Shown here: positions 26,457 to 35,245 of the stretch, in pieces | Layout of the letters: each line of letters opens with the position of its first letter | Position numbering within the stretch: position 1 is the stretch's first letter | DNA from: Phycisphaerales bacterium | GTDB lineage: Bacteria > Planctomycetota > Phycisphaerae > Phycisphaerales > SM1A02 | Assembly (NCBI GenBank): GCA_029268515.1 | Contig: JAQWNP010000001.1 | Coordinates: 296,297-360,296, forward strand | DNA length: 64,000 nt | Direction of reading: 5' to 3' | Translations under genes and position numbers: made by a program | The notes under the pieces: generated by a model | Seen by the model: the letters and a program-made list of their open reading frames with translations, nothing else | The model's database searches: none | What the model was told of the DNA's origin: nothing

Positions 26457-27331
26457 GCGTCACCTTTCCAAGGTCGAACATCAATTGACCATTCAGAAGA
26501 ATCAGGCGTTTCAATTTGTAGCTTTGCTCGCTGTTGGTCATCGAAATCTGGATTAGCGATTAACTCAGTGAGTCGCACCGTCTTTGTGTCACCATTGCTA
26601 GCGACCATATAAATACCATGCGGTAGCCCTGTCTTCAGATCGTAGAAGAGATCGATATATGTAAAGTCTTCTGCTTCAGGTGTGTGGGGCTTTGAAGTGA
26701 GACGAAGACCAGTCAGCGCTTTCTCATTTGCCAATGATAGAAGTGGCCCTTCTGTAGGCAACGGAATGCGCTGCACCTGAAAACGCCTTAAGACATCCTC
26801 ACGACGCTGGCCTATTGGAAGTGGAATGGGACCTTCACCAATCCGTAATGGATCAAGCGTCTGTCCCGGAGCAACAATTTGTTGTTTGATGAATTGTTTG
26901 TTCGCATGATCCACTTCGGCAAGCCACTGGCCATCAAAAACATAATGGCGGAGCTGATTTTCTTTACGACGATTAATAATGACCGTGTCAAACAAAATAG
27001 CGAACTGGCGGTTGTCCCCATCCTTCATATACAGAACTTCGCCACGTCGAATCTCCCGCCGACCAAGTAACTCGTCCTCTTTTGCATAAGTGACATCGGC
27101 CGTAAAGCCGTTGAGCTGTGCGCCTTTGGCCTCCAACGTATTAAGAATGTCAATGACACCATCTTCATGACTTGTGTCAGTCGTTGTTTCAACTGCGGGC
27201 TGCGATGTCGGTGGATGAAGTTCATCAGATTCAGTGATGGGCGCACTGGTTTGGACCACATCAGAGAATGGCTCAAGCGGCGCTCGCCAGAGAGAGAAGA
27301 ACAATAAGATGATGATAATCATGTGAAGCAT
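26453..27331 (-). CDS. LolA-like exported protein
   Basis: 292 residues with an N-terminal hydrophobic segment (MIIIILLFFSLW). A Thr/Pro-rich spacer comes next (residues ~25-55), then a beta-rich domain: FTADVTYAKEDELLGRREIR, GEVLYMKDGDNRQFAILF, HYVFDGQWLAEVDH, FTYIDLFYDLKTGLPHGIYM and TKTVRLTEL. This succession is typical of the LolA/LolB (outer membrane lipoprotein carrier) fold used in many planctomycete sorting-like proteins. It may help carry lipoproteins or another hydrophobic cargo for the coupled TPR peptidase. The assignment rests on pattern only. Confidence 0.65.
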   Translation of the reverse strand: MLHMIIIILLFFSLWRAPLEPFSDVVQTSAPITESDELHPPTSQPAVETTTDTSHEDGVIDILNTLEAKGAQLNGFTADVTYAKEDELLGRREIRRGEVLYMKDGDNRQFAILFDTVIINRRKENQLRHYVFDGQWLAEVDHANKQFIKQQIVAPGQTLDPLRIGEGPIPLPIGQRREDVLRRFQVQRIPLPTEGPLLSLANEKALTGLRLTSKPHTPEAEDFTYIDLFYDLKTGLPHGIYMVASNGDTKTVRLTELIANPDFDDQQRAKLQIETPDSSEWSIDVRPWKGDA

Positions 27332-27444
27332 GATGATTCTCGCCTAGCCAAACCAGTCACTTTCTGACAAGCCCTCCTAAGAAGCCTAGCACGATAAAAA
27401 GACACACGGCCAGGAAAGACCTGCACTTGTTTTTAATGAAAAAG

Positions 27445-27966
27445 TCAGCTTTCTTGGGGCAACAAGATGGTCACGACATGGACCTCAATTGCACGCCCCT
27501 CACCCACAGCATCAACTTCCTCATGGGTCTTCCCTTTGAGATTCACCTGCCCCTCCTGGCAGCCCAGTAATCTGGTGATCTGAGAGGTCATCTGAGCCTT
27601 GTACTTTGATATTCGTGGCCGCTGGCAAATCACGGTGATATCTATATTGCCGATATCGAAGCCGGCTGAGTGCATGAGAGAAATAGCCTCCGTTAAGAAG
27701 ACATCAGAGGCCATGCTCTCAAATTTAGGATCATTGTTCGGGAAGAGCTCGCCAATGTCTGGTTTCCCAAGAGCCCCAAGAATTGCATCCGTCACTGCAT
27801 GAAGCACTGCATCACCATCAGAGTGGCTAATTGGTCCTCGATCGTGGTCTATCTTGCAACCAGCCAAGATCAGGGATCTCCCCATGCCTGATGGAGGGAG
27901 TGGCTCAAGACGGTGTAGGTCATAACCGTGGCCAACCCTTGGGAATGATTTTTGATGCCCATTCAT
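27445..27966 (-). CDS. ispF: 2-C-methyl-D-erythritol 2,4-cyclodiphosphate synthase
   Basis: Catalyses cyclisation in the non-mevalonate (MEP) isoprenoid pathway. The 173-residue protein has VGHGYDLHRL with metal ligands Asp16 and His18. The SHSDGDAVLHAVTDA segment has ligand His48 (E. coli Asp8, His10, His42). DIGELFPNNDP, DITVICQRPRI and KGKTHEEVDAVGEGRAIEVH also match the family. About 10 extra N-terminal residues compared with E. coli (159). It is monocistronic with a divergent lipoprotein gene ~175 bp away. No other MEP gene is in the window. Confidence 0.95.
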   Translation of the reverse strand: MNGHQKSFPRVGHGYDLHRLEPLPPSGMGRSLILAGCKIDHDRGPISHSDGDAVLHAVTDAILGALGKPDIGELFPNNDPKFESMASDVFLTEAISLMHSAGFDIGNIDITVICQRPRISKYKAQMTSQITRLLGCQEGQVNLKGKTHEEVDAVGEGRAIEVHVVTILLPQES

Positions 27967-28142
27967 GGCTGTACTGTACCTCCCTACGGCTCATCACCGC
28001 AGATCAACCGCTGACAAACTTCGAACCAGCGTTTCCTGTGGCCTATACCCCACCTTTGACCGATAAGGCCAGTGAATACATGCACTGATACGGCCCTCAT
28101 CGGTCTTGAGGATAACCGTACTGATGCCCAGGAGCCGCTCCC

Positions 28143-28664
28143 ATGCGAAAGATCTCTGCCCTAAGTCCTCTGATGACCCTCATATTTGGTCTCATGGCAG
28201 CACTCACTATGTCAGGCTGCTATACCCCAGCAGGTGGCATCCTCCCATGGAGTGGTGGACCAGCAACCTACTACTCGACATCCATGATGCCGATGAACGT
28301 GACCCTGGTTGATGTCAGAACTGAGGAAGTAGTCTTCCGTGTGGACATCCCTGTTGGCAAACAGCTCACACTGCAATTCTTCTCTAATCAAGGCAGTGAT
28401 ACTGTGCATCGCCCCGACCTGATGCGTTACGAGATCTTCGATATTGGCACCAAATTCGGACATTTGAGCAACTCGATCACCATTCCAAATCAGTGGTCAC
28501 GACGTCTCGATGTGTCAATGCGAGATGGGCCTGAATACGCCGAGCATCCGCCCTATTCTGAACTTCGCACCGATGAAGTCCTCTCGATTCCACCTGATTG
28601 GACACCGCAAGGTGGCCCTCCGCCAAAAGATATCCCAGGGCTCGAAAACTACGACGATCAGTAG
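28143..28664 (+). CDS. Hypothetical lipoprotein
   Basis: 173 residues with signal peptide and lipobox TMSGC (Cys26). The mature part is short and beta-rich (MNVTLVDVRTEEVVFRVDIPVGKQLTLQF). It has many Pro/Tyr in the second half and an acidic, Pro-rich tail (PPPKDIPGLENYDDQ). No family was recognised. Similar small lipoproteins with a GGPATYYS-like start occur in planctomycetes (remembered, not checked). It precedes the acyl-CoA mutase gene by ~100 bp on the same strand. Confidence 0.6.
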   Translation: MRKISALSPLMTLIFGLMAALTMSGCYTPAGGILPWSGGPATYYSTSMMPMNVTLVDVRTEEVVFRVDIPVGKQLTLQFFSNQGSDTVHRPDLMRYEIFDIGTKFGHLSNSITIPNQWSRRLDVSMRDGPEYAEHPPYSELRTDEVLSIPPDWTPQGGPPPKDIPGLENYDDQ

Positions 28665-28765
28665 GCTTTGGGCCTCCAGAGCCACTATTTCCGCGAAGCT
28701 GACCGGCATCCCCTAAAATGTCACAGTTCAGGTGTCGCACACCTACTTTTTACGAGGGATGGAAA

Positions 28766-30445
28766 ATGAGCAAGCTTCGTGGGCCAGAAGAAAAATCCGA
28801 TACCGACGCCGTCAGTCAGGGATTGAATCCTGAGACAATCACCATGTCAGGCTATATCGTCGACCCTGTCTACGGCCCCGATGGCGTGCGCACCACCAGC
28901 CCTGAATCTGATCAGGTCCCTGACCCTCGCATTGGCAACTCAGGAGCGTTCCCTTACACGCGCGGCATTCATCCAGAAATGTATCGCAAGCGACTATGGA
29001 CCATGCGTCAGTTTGCAGGGTTTGGGTCAGCCGACGATACCAATGCTCGCTTCAAATATCTGTTAGCCAATGCCAAAGGTACGAAAGCAAACACCGGCCT
29101 GTCTACTGCTTTTGATCTACCCACATTGATGGGTCGTGATAGTGATGATCCGCTTTCTGCTGGTGAAGTGGGGCGATGTGGTGTTGCAATCGACACGCTC
29201 GAAGACATGCACCGTCTCTATGCAGATATTCCGATCGATGAAGTGACCGTCAGCCAGACAATCAATGGCCCGGCCTGCGTCATCTGGGCACTCTATCTTG
29301 CCATGGCTCGGCAACGGAATATGGACTGGAAGAAGCTCGGTGGCACACTTCAAAATGACATCCTTAAGGAATTTCATTCACAGAATGAATTCATCTACCC
29401 ACCTGAAGCATCTGTCAAACTCGTCGTCGACACAATCGAATATGCCGCCCTGCATCTACCTCGCTGGAACTCTGTTTCTATTAGCGGTTATCACATTCGA
29501 GAGGCCGGTTCAACGGCGACGCAAGAGCTTGCATTTACATTGCGAGACGGCATGGAATATGTGCAGGCTTGCATTGACCGGGGGCTTGATGTCGATGTAT
29601 TTGCCCCTCGGCTTTCATTTTTCTTCAATAGTCATAGCGAGTTCTTTGAAGAAATCTGCAAACTCCGTGCAGCCCGGCGCATTTGGGCCACCACCATGCG
29701 AGATCGCTTTGGCGCTAAAAATAGTCGCTCTCTCCTGATGCGAACACATGTCCAGACTGCTGGATGCTCCCTGACCGAACAGCAGCCGATGAATAATATC
29801 GTGCGCGTTGCTTATCAAGCCATGGCTGGGGTTCTTGGTGGTTGTCAGAGCCTCCATACAGATTCCATGGATGAGACACTCGGCCTTCCAACCGAAACAG
29901 CTGTTCGGGTTGCACTACGCACACAACAGATATTGGCCCATGAAACTGGTGTCCATCGCACCGTGGATCCACTCGGCGGAAGTTGGTTTGTTGAAGCACT
30001 CACTGATCGAATGGAAGAGGATGCCAATGAGATCATCAGTGAAATTGATGGCATGGGTGGTTGCGTTGAAGGCATCCATCGCGGCTATTTCCGACGTGCA
30101 ATTGCTGAAGCAAGCTACCGATTTGGACAGGAGATGGAGGCTGGAGACAGAGTCATCGTTGGCGTCAATGCCTATCCAGAGGGGAACGACGAACACCAGG
30201 TTGATATCTTAGAGATTGGCCATGACGTTGAAGTCAACCAATGCGAGCGGTTAGCCGCTCATAAGAAAAATCGAGATGACGAACTCGTGCTCAAGTCACT
30301 GGATGAAATCCGCCAAACGGCTCGTGACGACAAAAACGTCATGGATGCGCTGGTCGAAGCATCACTTGTTGGCTGCACCCTAGGTGAGATGGTTCAGGCA
30401 ATGGCTGATATCTATGGCCGCTATATGGGTGGCCCTGAGTGGTAA
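28766..30445 (+). CDS. icmA: Cobalamin-dependent acyl-CoA mutase, large subunit (isobutyryl-CoA mutase-like)
   Basis: A 559-residue TIM-barrel acyl-CoA mutase subunit without the C-terminal B12-binding domain, which must be a separate small protein. Family motifs: FPYTRGIHPEMY, LSTAFDLPTLMGRD, VSQTINGPACVIWALY, GGTLQNDILKEF, SISGYHIREAGSTATQELAF and GVLGGCQSLHTDSMDE. The two specificity residues read Phe83 (MRQFAGFG) and Gln206 (HSQNEFIYPP). In methylmalonyl-CoA mutase these are Tyr and Arg; Phe plus Gln is the isobutyryl-CoA mutase signature. Start ATG 28766 has GAGG 8 nt upstream; the in-frame start 48 nt earlier is less likely. The symbol is tentative. Confidence 0.88.
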   Translation: MSKLRGPEEKSDTDAVSQGLNPETITMSGYIVDPVYGPDGVRTTSPESDQVPDPRIGNSGAFPYTRGIHPEMYRKRLWTMRQFAGFGSADDTNARFKYLLANAKGTKANTGLSTAFDLPTLMGRDSDDPLSAGEVGRCGVAIDTLEDMHRLYADIPIDEVTVSQTINGPACVIWALYLAMARQRNMDWKKLGGTLQNDILKEFHSQNEFIYPPEASVKLVVDTIEYAALHLPRWNSVSISGYHIREAGSTATQELAFTLRDGMEYVQACIDRGLDVDVFAPRLSFFFNSHSEFFEEICKLRAARRIWATTMRDRFGAKNSRSLLMRTHVQTAGCSLTEQQPMNNIVRVAYQAMAGVLGGCQSLHTDSMDETLGLPTETAVRVALRTQQILAHETGVHRTVDPLGGSWFVEALTDRMEEDANEIISEIDGMGGCVEGIHRGYFRRAIAEASYRFGQEMEAGDRVIVGVNAYPEGNDEHQVDILEIGHDVEVNQCERLAAHKKNRDDELVLKSLDEIRQTARDDKNVMDALVEASLVGCTLGEMVQAMADIYGRYMGGPEW

Positions 30446-30496
30446 AAACGCGCGGGTCGATTCCCACTGAACATTCTTGATCCAGTGGTGAAATAC

Positions 30497-30574
30497 CCCG
30501 AAGACTTGAACGACGACAGCATCGTCGGAGGCGGAGACCTTGGGCTGCTGTTGACCACTTATGGCGACGGCTAG
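30497..30574 (+). pseudogene. Remnant of a dockerin-like C-terminal tail
   Basis: In the same frame as the mutase and just after its stop codon, the sequence reads EDLNDDSIVGGGDLGLLL followed by TTYGDG and TAG. This is the typical end of planctomycete secreted proteins (D-x-N-x-D-x-x-V-x-G-x-D-L-G-x-L-L). No start or upstream body is present; only this tail survives. The wording (GGGDLGLLL) differs from the native tails in this window (VDLDDFSILLVN), which suggests it came from elsewhere with the adjacent segment. Confidence 0.72.
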
Positions 30575-30874
30575 CTTGAATCGAAATGCCACGACCTCAA
30601 CCTGTGCCGGGCAAAGGCCTCAGTGGATGGTGATTGTTGCGCCAACCCTCCCTCAGGGCCCCATCTGGTTGGTGCGACCACCGGTGGTGATGGTTGTCGA
30701 AGATCTCGGTATGCTCTGTGTAGAGGATGAGTAGCACAAAGATGCCTCGATGGAACCAGTCCACATTGCTGCCGAGATGACCGGGGATGTACCAGAGCAC
30801 CCGACTTAGGACGTGCACGGAACCCACCATCTTCGAAGATGAGTCCATCGAATGACGCATGAAGGAATGAACCA
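30575..30874. other. Gap with no convincing gene
   Basis: Between the dockerin-tail remnant and the NfeD gene, short open frames exist on both strands, including a minus-strand one of ~100 codons with a hydrophobic stretch. They lack a family signature and a convincing start signal, and the minus frame overlaps the NfeD start. The base composition resembles the following flotillin gene. Probably decayed insertion-borne DNA plus the NfeD promoter. Confidence 0.5.
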
Positions 30875-31450
30875 ATGATCGATATCTTCTTCGGTAACGA
30901 CGCAATCTGGTTTTCTGCCTTCGCTTTCGCCGGCACCGCCATCTTTGTCCTCAGACTGCTGCTCATGTTGGTTGGAGTCGGAGACCTTGATGGCGGAGAC
31001 GTCGATTTTGCAACAGAAGGCGACCCCTCGATCGGCCTACTGTCTATCAACGGTATTGCTGGAATCCTGATGGGCTTCGGCTACGGCGCACTCATTTCCT
31101 ACCGTTCAATCGGCTGGGAGTTCTTTCCTTCGATCGTAGTCGGTCTCGCATGCGGCCTCGCAGTTGGATGGATGATCGCAATGATGTTTCATTCGATGAA
31201 GAAGCTTGAAACCAGTGGGAACATCGATTCGAAAGATGCTGTCGGTAAGAGCGCAGCGGTGTACACCAAGATCCCTGACGACCCCAACTCAAGAGGTCGA
31301 GTCAGAGTGATCATTGACGGCCGGATGCGCTATTTCTCAGCCCGAAGTAAAACTGGCAGCTTTGCAAGAGGATCTCAGGTCTACATCAGTTCAATGGATG
31401 ACGACCGAACGGTGCTTGTTGAATCGCAGCAATCAGACAGCACGAAATAA
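30875..31450 (+). CDS. NfeD-like membrane protein (flotillin partner)
   Basis: 191 residues: three to four membrane helices in the first 120 residues (IWFSAFAFAGTAIFVLRLLLML, GIAGILMGFGYGALISY, PSIVVGLACGLAVGWMIAM). A C-terminal OB-fold-like beta domain follows (AAVYTKIPDDPNSRGRVRVIIDGRMRYFSAR, with a short VYIS/VLVE end). This layout is that of NfeD/YuaF proteins, which work with flotillins in membrane microdomains. ATG 30875 has AGGAA at good spacing. The flotillin gene follows after 14 bp. Codon choice (many ATC, GTC, GAG) looks different from neighbouring genes. Confidence 0.8.
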   Translation: MIDIFFGNDAIWFSAFAFAGTAIFVLRLLLMLVGVGDLDGGDVDFATEGDPSIGLLSINGIAGILMGFGYGALISYRSIGWEFFPSIVVGLACGLAVGWMIAMMFHSMKKLETSGNIDSKDAVGKSAAVYTKIPDDPNSRGRVRVIIDGRMRYFSARSKTGSFARGSQVYISSMDDDRTVLVESQQSDSTK

Positions 31451-31464
31451 AGGATGTAGGTCAC

Positions 31465-33138
31465 ATGTCATACCTGAGCAATCTCACTCTCTCCACGATT
31501 TCAAGTTCAGACCCGTCAAAATGGGTCCCACTGATCGTAGGGATTTTCGCGCTATTGCTTGTGGTGCTCTTTGCACTGATCTTCTTCTTGAAGCAGTATC
31601 GGAGATGCCCCTCCAACCGAATCCTGGTTGTCTACGGCAGAGTCAGTGGTAAACGAGCTGCAAAATGCCTCCACGGTGGCGGAACATTCGTATGGCCAGT
31701 CATTCAAAGCTACGCCTACATCGGTTTGGAACCACTGGTCATCGACATCCCTCTCCAGGGTGCCCTTTCGCTGAACAACATTCGCGTGAACGTACCCTCG
31801 ACCTTCACCGTTGGTATCTCGACCGATTCCATCCTGATGCAGAACGCGGCGGAACGCCTACTGATGATGAGCGAGGACTCAATCAGAGAACAGGCCCAAG
31901 ACATCATCCTCGGACAGCTCCGACTGGTCATCGCAACCCTTTCGATTGAAGAGATCAATAAGGACCGTGAGAAGTTCATGGCGTTGATCAATGAGAACGT
32001 CGCGGAAGAGATCAACAAGATCGGCCTCGAACTGATCAACGTGAACATAAGGGACATCACAGACGAGAGCGACTACATCGAGGCGATTGGCAAGAGAGCC
32101 GCTGCCGAAGCAATCAACCGCGCCAAGGTCGAGGTCGCACAGCAGGAGCGTGACGGTTCGATCGGGGAAGCCGAGGCGTTGAGGGAACGCGATGTCCGTG
32201 TGGCTGAAGAACAATCCAAATCCGAACAGGGTCGCAAGGAGGCCGAGCGTGCGCAACGAATAACCATTGCAGAACTCGAATCCAAGGCGATCACCGGCGA
32301 AGTCGAATCGAAGCGAGACTACGAGATCGCTTCCGCCGAGCGAAACTCCGAAACAATTGCCGCAAGTAAGGAAGCCGAACAGGAACAACGTATCCAAGTG
32401 GCGAAGGCCGAATCCCTCGCCATCGAGGGCGAGAACACGTCGAATGCAGAGATCGCCGAGTCCAACGCACGCCTGGCCGAAGTACGCGCCCATGCTCAGC
32501 AACGCTCAGAAATTGCATCCGCCGAAGCCCAACGCGCGATTCTCGATAAGGAACGCGATGAAGAGATTGCCCGGCTCAACAAGGAGATCATCGCGCCTCA
32601 GGAGATCGCAAAGAGGCAGATCGAGATCGCCGCGGAAGCCGAGGCCGAGAAGGTACGTCGAGAAGCCCTGGGTGAAGCTGATGCAATCCTGGCTCGTTAC
32701 AAGGCGGAAGCAGAAGGCATCCAAAAGGTGCTCGAAGCAAAGGCAAAGGGGTATGCAGAACTGGTGGAGAGCTGTGGAGGGAACCCCCAACTCGCTCCGA
32801 CACTGCTGCTGGTCGAGAAGCTCCCGGAACTAGTGAAGGAGCAGGTCCGGGCGATCAGCAATCTGAAGATCGAAAAGATCACCGTATGGGAAGGTGGTCG
32901 TGGCGAGAACGGTCGAAATGCCACGAGCAACTTCCTCTCGGGGATGATCGGCTCCCTGCCTCAGATCCACGAGCTTGCCGAACAGGCCGGGATCGAACTT
33001 CCCGACGTGCTCGGTTCAGTCGGAAGCAAGAATCAGAAAGTCCAGCCAGACCAGACTGTCCAGATGGGCAAGCCTCTCTCGGATCTCCAAACCGAAGAAG
33101 AACCGAAGAAGACTCCCCCACCTCATCCCACGGAGTAA
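31465..33138 (+). CDS. Flotillin-like SPFH-domain protein
   Basis: 557 residues with one N-terminal membrane helix (about 20-44: VPLIVGIFALLLVVLFALIF). An SPFH/PHB domain (~55-230) carries NRILVVYGRVSG, GTFVWPVIQSYAYIGLEPL and IGLELINVNIRDITD. A long Ala/Glu/Arg coiled coil (~240-430) has the EA-repeat pattern of flotillins. A conserved tail segment (EGIQKVLEAKAKGYAELVESCGG) follows, and a Pro/Glu-rich C-terminus ends the protein. It acts as a membrane scaffold, presumably with the upstream NfeD protein. The pair's base composition differs from the neighbours and a foreign dockerin-tail remnant precedes it, consistent with acquisition. Confidence 0.9.
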   Translation: MSYLSNLTLSTISSSDPSKWVPLIVGIFALLLVVLFALIFFLKQYRRCPSNRILVVYGRVSGKRAAKCLHGGGTFVWPVIQSYAYIGLEPLVIDIPLQGALSLNNIRVNVPSTFTVGISTDSILMQNAAERLLMMSEDSIREQAQDIILGQLRLVIATLSIEEINKDREKFMALINENVAEEINKIGLELINVNIRDITDESDYIEAIGKRAAAEAINRAKVEVAQQERDGSIGEAEALRERDVRVAEEQSKSEQGRKEAERAQRITIAELESKAITGEVESKRDYEIASAERNSETIAASKEAEQEQRIQVAKAESLAIEGENTSNAEIAESNARLAEVRAHAQQRSEIASAEAQRAILDKERDEEIARLNKEIIAPQEIAKRQIEIAAEAEAEKVRREALGEADAILARYKAEAEGIQKVLEAKAKGYAELVESCGGNPQLAPTLLLVEKLPELVKEQVRAISNLKIEKITVWEGGRGENGRNATSNFLSGMIGSLPQIHELAEQAGIELPDVLGSVGSKNQKVQPDQTVQMGKPLSDLQTEEEPKKTPPPHPTE

Positions 33139-33266
33139 ACCTTGCCCTCGGCGCGGCCTCAATTCAGCAGCGAGACCATGACAATCAGCCACCATCACCC
33201 CAGTGGCCACAGCACCAGCTGGGTCGGGCAATAGCTGACCAAGACCTGAGGTACACTTCTAGCACC

Positions 33267-34592
33267 ATGGGCTCTCGCAACAAAAAAGCCAACCATCGCT
33301 ACCAAGCCCCTAAGGGCACTCGGGACTTCGACCCAGATGTCATGGCTGTACGTCGACATATAGAGAGCGCCTGGCAGCAGGCCTCTATCGATCACGGTTT
33401 TGATCAAGTTGATGGGCCTACCTTTGAACATCTTGATCTCTACACAGTCAAGTCCGGCGATGAGATTGTCTCAGAGTTGTTTAGTTTTAGGCGCGCTGGC
33501 GGAGATGTTGACTACGCACTGCGGCCTGAGTTCACACCCACCCTGGCACGAATGATTGCCGCCCGTGGTGCTGCACTACCAATACCCGTCAAGTGGTTCT
33601 CAATTCCAACACTCTTCCGAGCCGAACGCCCCCAACGTGGTCGCTTACGTGAGCATGTACAGTGGAACGTTGATGTGGTTGGCAGTGGTGGCCCTGCATT
33701 TGATGCGGAAGTTATTACCACCGCCATTGATGGATTGGCGCGGCTTGGCCTCACGCCAGCACAAGTACAAGTAAAAATAAGTCATCGACAAGTCGTTGCT
33801 GCACTACTGAGTTCGCTTGGCGTCGCTGACACTGATATCCCTCAGGCCTTCACGCTGATTGATCATCGTGATCGCATGCCAAATGAAGTTTTCAGTGAGA
33901 AAGCTGCTGCGATTGGTCTCACTGCTCCCCAGTTAGCACAATACGAACAAGTTGTTGCAGCAGCTCAAGCCATTGGTCATGGCGGCCAGAAAATTCCTGA
34001 GATTGAAGGCCTGCCTTCAGATGCACTCGGCGCTTTTGAGGAGTTAAGAGATGAGCTGACTGCCCGTGATGCAGATGCCTGGTGTCACTTTGACCTGGGT
34101 ATTGTGCGTGGCCTCGCTTACTACACCGGGTTGGTCTTTGAAATCCATGAAACCAGCGGCGCGGAACGTGCGGTTGCTGGCGGCGGGCGATATGACAAGT
34201 TGGTTGAGCTCTTTGGCGGACCAGCGATGCCGGCCTGTGGCTTTGGCATGGGTGATGTTGTGCTCGGGCTGGTTCTCGAAGACAACGGTTTAATCGAACC
34301 CGCAAAGCTCAAGCCCAGGCCAGATCTCTTTCTGATCTCTGATGGTTCAGAAATTGCTGAAACCACGCTTGTTTCTTTGGCTGCACGACTGCGCCGTGAG
34401 GGCCTCCATGTCAGACATTCGTATAAAGCAACTCGTAACGTTGGCAAGTTACTTGGCGAGGCAGGAAAGGTTGGCGCCCGAAAAGCCGCTATTCTTGGTC
34501 GTGAGTTAGAACACGGCCATGTCACTGTCAAGGATCTTGATGCTGGAACTCAAAGTGAGGTCAGCTTAGACGATCTCGCTTCCACCCTGTAA
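33267..34592 (+). CDS. hisS: Histidyl-tRNA synthetase
   Basis: Class II aminoacyl-tRNA synthetase, 441 residues. Motif 1 region APKGTRDFDPDVMA at the start; motif 2 PTLFRAERPQRGRLREHVQWNVDVVG; the histidine-A loop GIVRGLAYYTGLVFEI; motif 3 GGGRYDKLVELFGG and GFGMGDVVLGLVL. A C-terminal anticodon-binding domain covers ~345-441. The frame is open far upstream, inside the flotillin gene, but ATG 33267 is the start that matches family N-termini. Two residues in the motif 2 neighbourhood (ERPQRGR) follow the usual pattern. It is followed after 20 bp by mqnB. Confidence 0.96.
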   Translation: MGSRNKKANHRYQAPKGTRDFDPDVMAVRRHIESAWQQASIDHGFDQVDGPTFEHLDLYTVKSGDEIVSELFSFRRAGGDVDYALRPEFTPTLARMIAARGAALPIPVKWFSIPTLFRAERPQRGRLREHVQWNVDVVGSGGPAFDAEVITTAIDGLARLGLTPAQVQVKISHRQVVAALLSSLGVADTDIPQAFTLIDHRDRMPNEVFSEKAAAIGLTAPQLAQYEQVVAAAQAIGHGGQKIPEIEGLPSDALGAFEELRDELTARDADAWCHFDLGIVRGLAYYTGLVFEIHETSGAERAVAGGGRYDKLVELFGGPAMPACGFGMGDVVLGLVLEDNGLIEPAKLKPRPDLFLISDGSEIAETTLVSLAARLRREGLHVRHSYKATRNVGKLLGEAGKVGARKAAILGRELEHGHVTVKDLDAGTQSEVSLDDLASTL

Positions 34593-34612
34593 TAGATATA
34601 AAGAAGAAGGCT

Positions 34613-35245
34613 ATGAGCATTCTCATTGTCACTGCAGTTGAGCAAGAAGCCCAGGCCGTTAGTGGTTTGCCTGAGGTACATGTAGTTACAGGTGGCGTTG
34701 GCAGATCAAACGCCGCTGCCGCAACAACTCAAGCCGTGCTCGAAGAGGGACCTTTTGAATTGGTCATTAGCTGTGGTATCGCTGGCGCCTTACCGGAAAG
34801 CAGTTTAGAAACTGGTGACATCTTATTGGCAAGCTGTTGCATCTATGCAGAAGAAGGCATCGTGACACCTGATGGATTTGACACCATGCAACGCCTCGGC
34901 ATCACACTCGGTGACTTTGAAGGCAACGTTGTACCTGTTGCAGATTATGCAATGCAGGCTTTGGAGGGCCTCTTTGAAGAGGGGCCGATCGCAACCGTCG
35001 CAACCTGCTCGGGCACAGATCATCAAGCGGCGATGATTGCCGCTCGTACTGGTGCGAGAGCAGAAGCGATGGAAGGTGCAGCTGTTGTCCACGCTGCTCG
35101 GCGACTGGGCATTCCTGGGCTTGAAATACGCTCTATCAGCAACCAAACTGGCAACCGCCAGGGCCAGCAATGGAACATCCCTGCTGCGCTCGAAACACTT
35201 CGTATGGCCGTTCCCCGCCTCATCGAGACCCTGATGTCAGCCTGA
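34613..35245 (+). CDS. mqnB: Futalosine hydrolase
   Basis: A 210-residue nucleoside-phosphorylase-fold protein. It removes hypoxanthine from futalosine in the alternative menaquinone pathway. Signatures: LIVTAVEQEAQAV, TGGVGRSNAAA, ISCGIAGAL, EAMEGAAVVHAARRLGIP (purine site) and the family-specific SNQTGNRQGQQWNIPAAL ending. The last motif separates MqnB from MTA/SAH nucleosidases. Menaquinone is therefore likely the respiratory quinone, by the futalosine route; other mqn genes are not visible. Likely cotranscribed with hisS (20-bp gap). Confidence 0.85.
   Translation: MSILIVTAVEQEAQAVSGLPEVHVVTGGVGRSNAAAATTQAVLEEGPFELVISCGIAGALPESSLETGDILLASCCIYAEEGIVTPDGFDTMQRLGITLGDFEGNVVPVADYAMQALEGLFEEGPIATVATCSGTDHQAAMIAARTGARAEAMEGAAVVHAARRLGIPGLEIRSISNQTGNRQGQQWNIPAALETLRMAVPRLIETLMSA

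Noticed and set aside
30597..30905. Minus-strand open frame of ~100 codons with a hydrophobic stretch
   Set aside because: It overlaps the NfeD start, has no Shine-Dalgarno and no recognisable family; probably decayed or chance.
32506..33231. Frames antisense to the flotillin gene and upstream of hisS
   Set aside because: They mirror the flotillin coiled-coil repeats and lack start signals.
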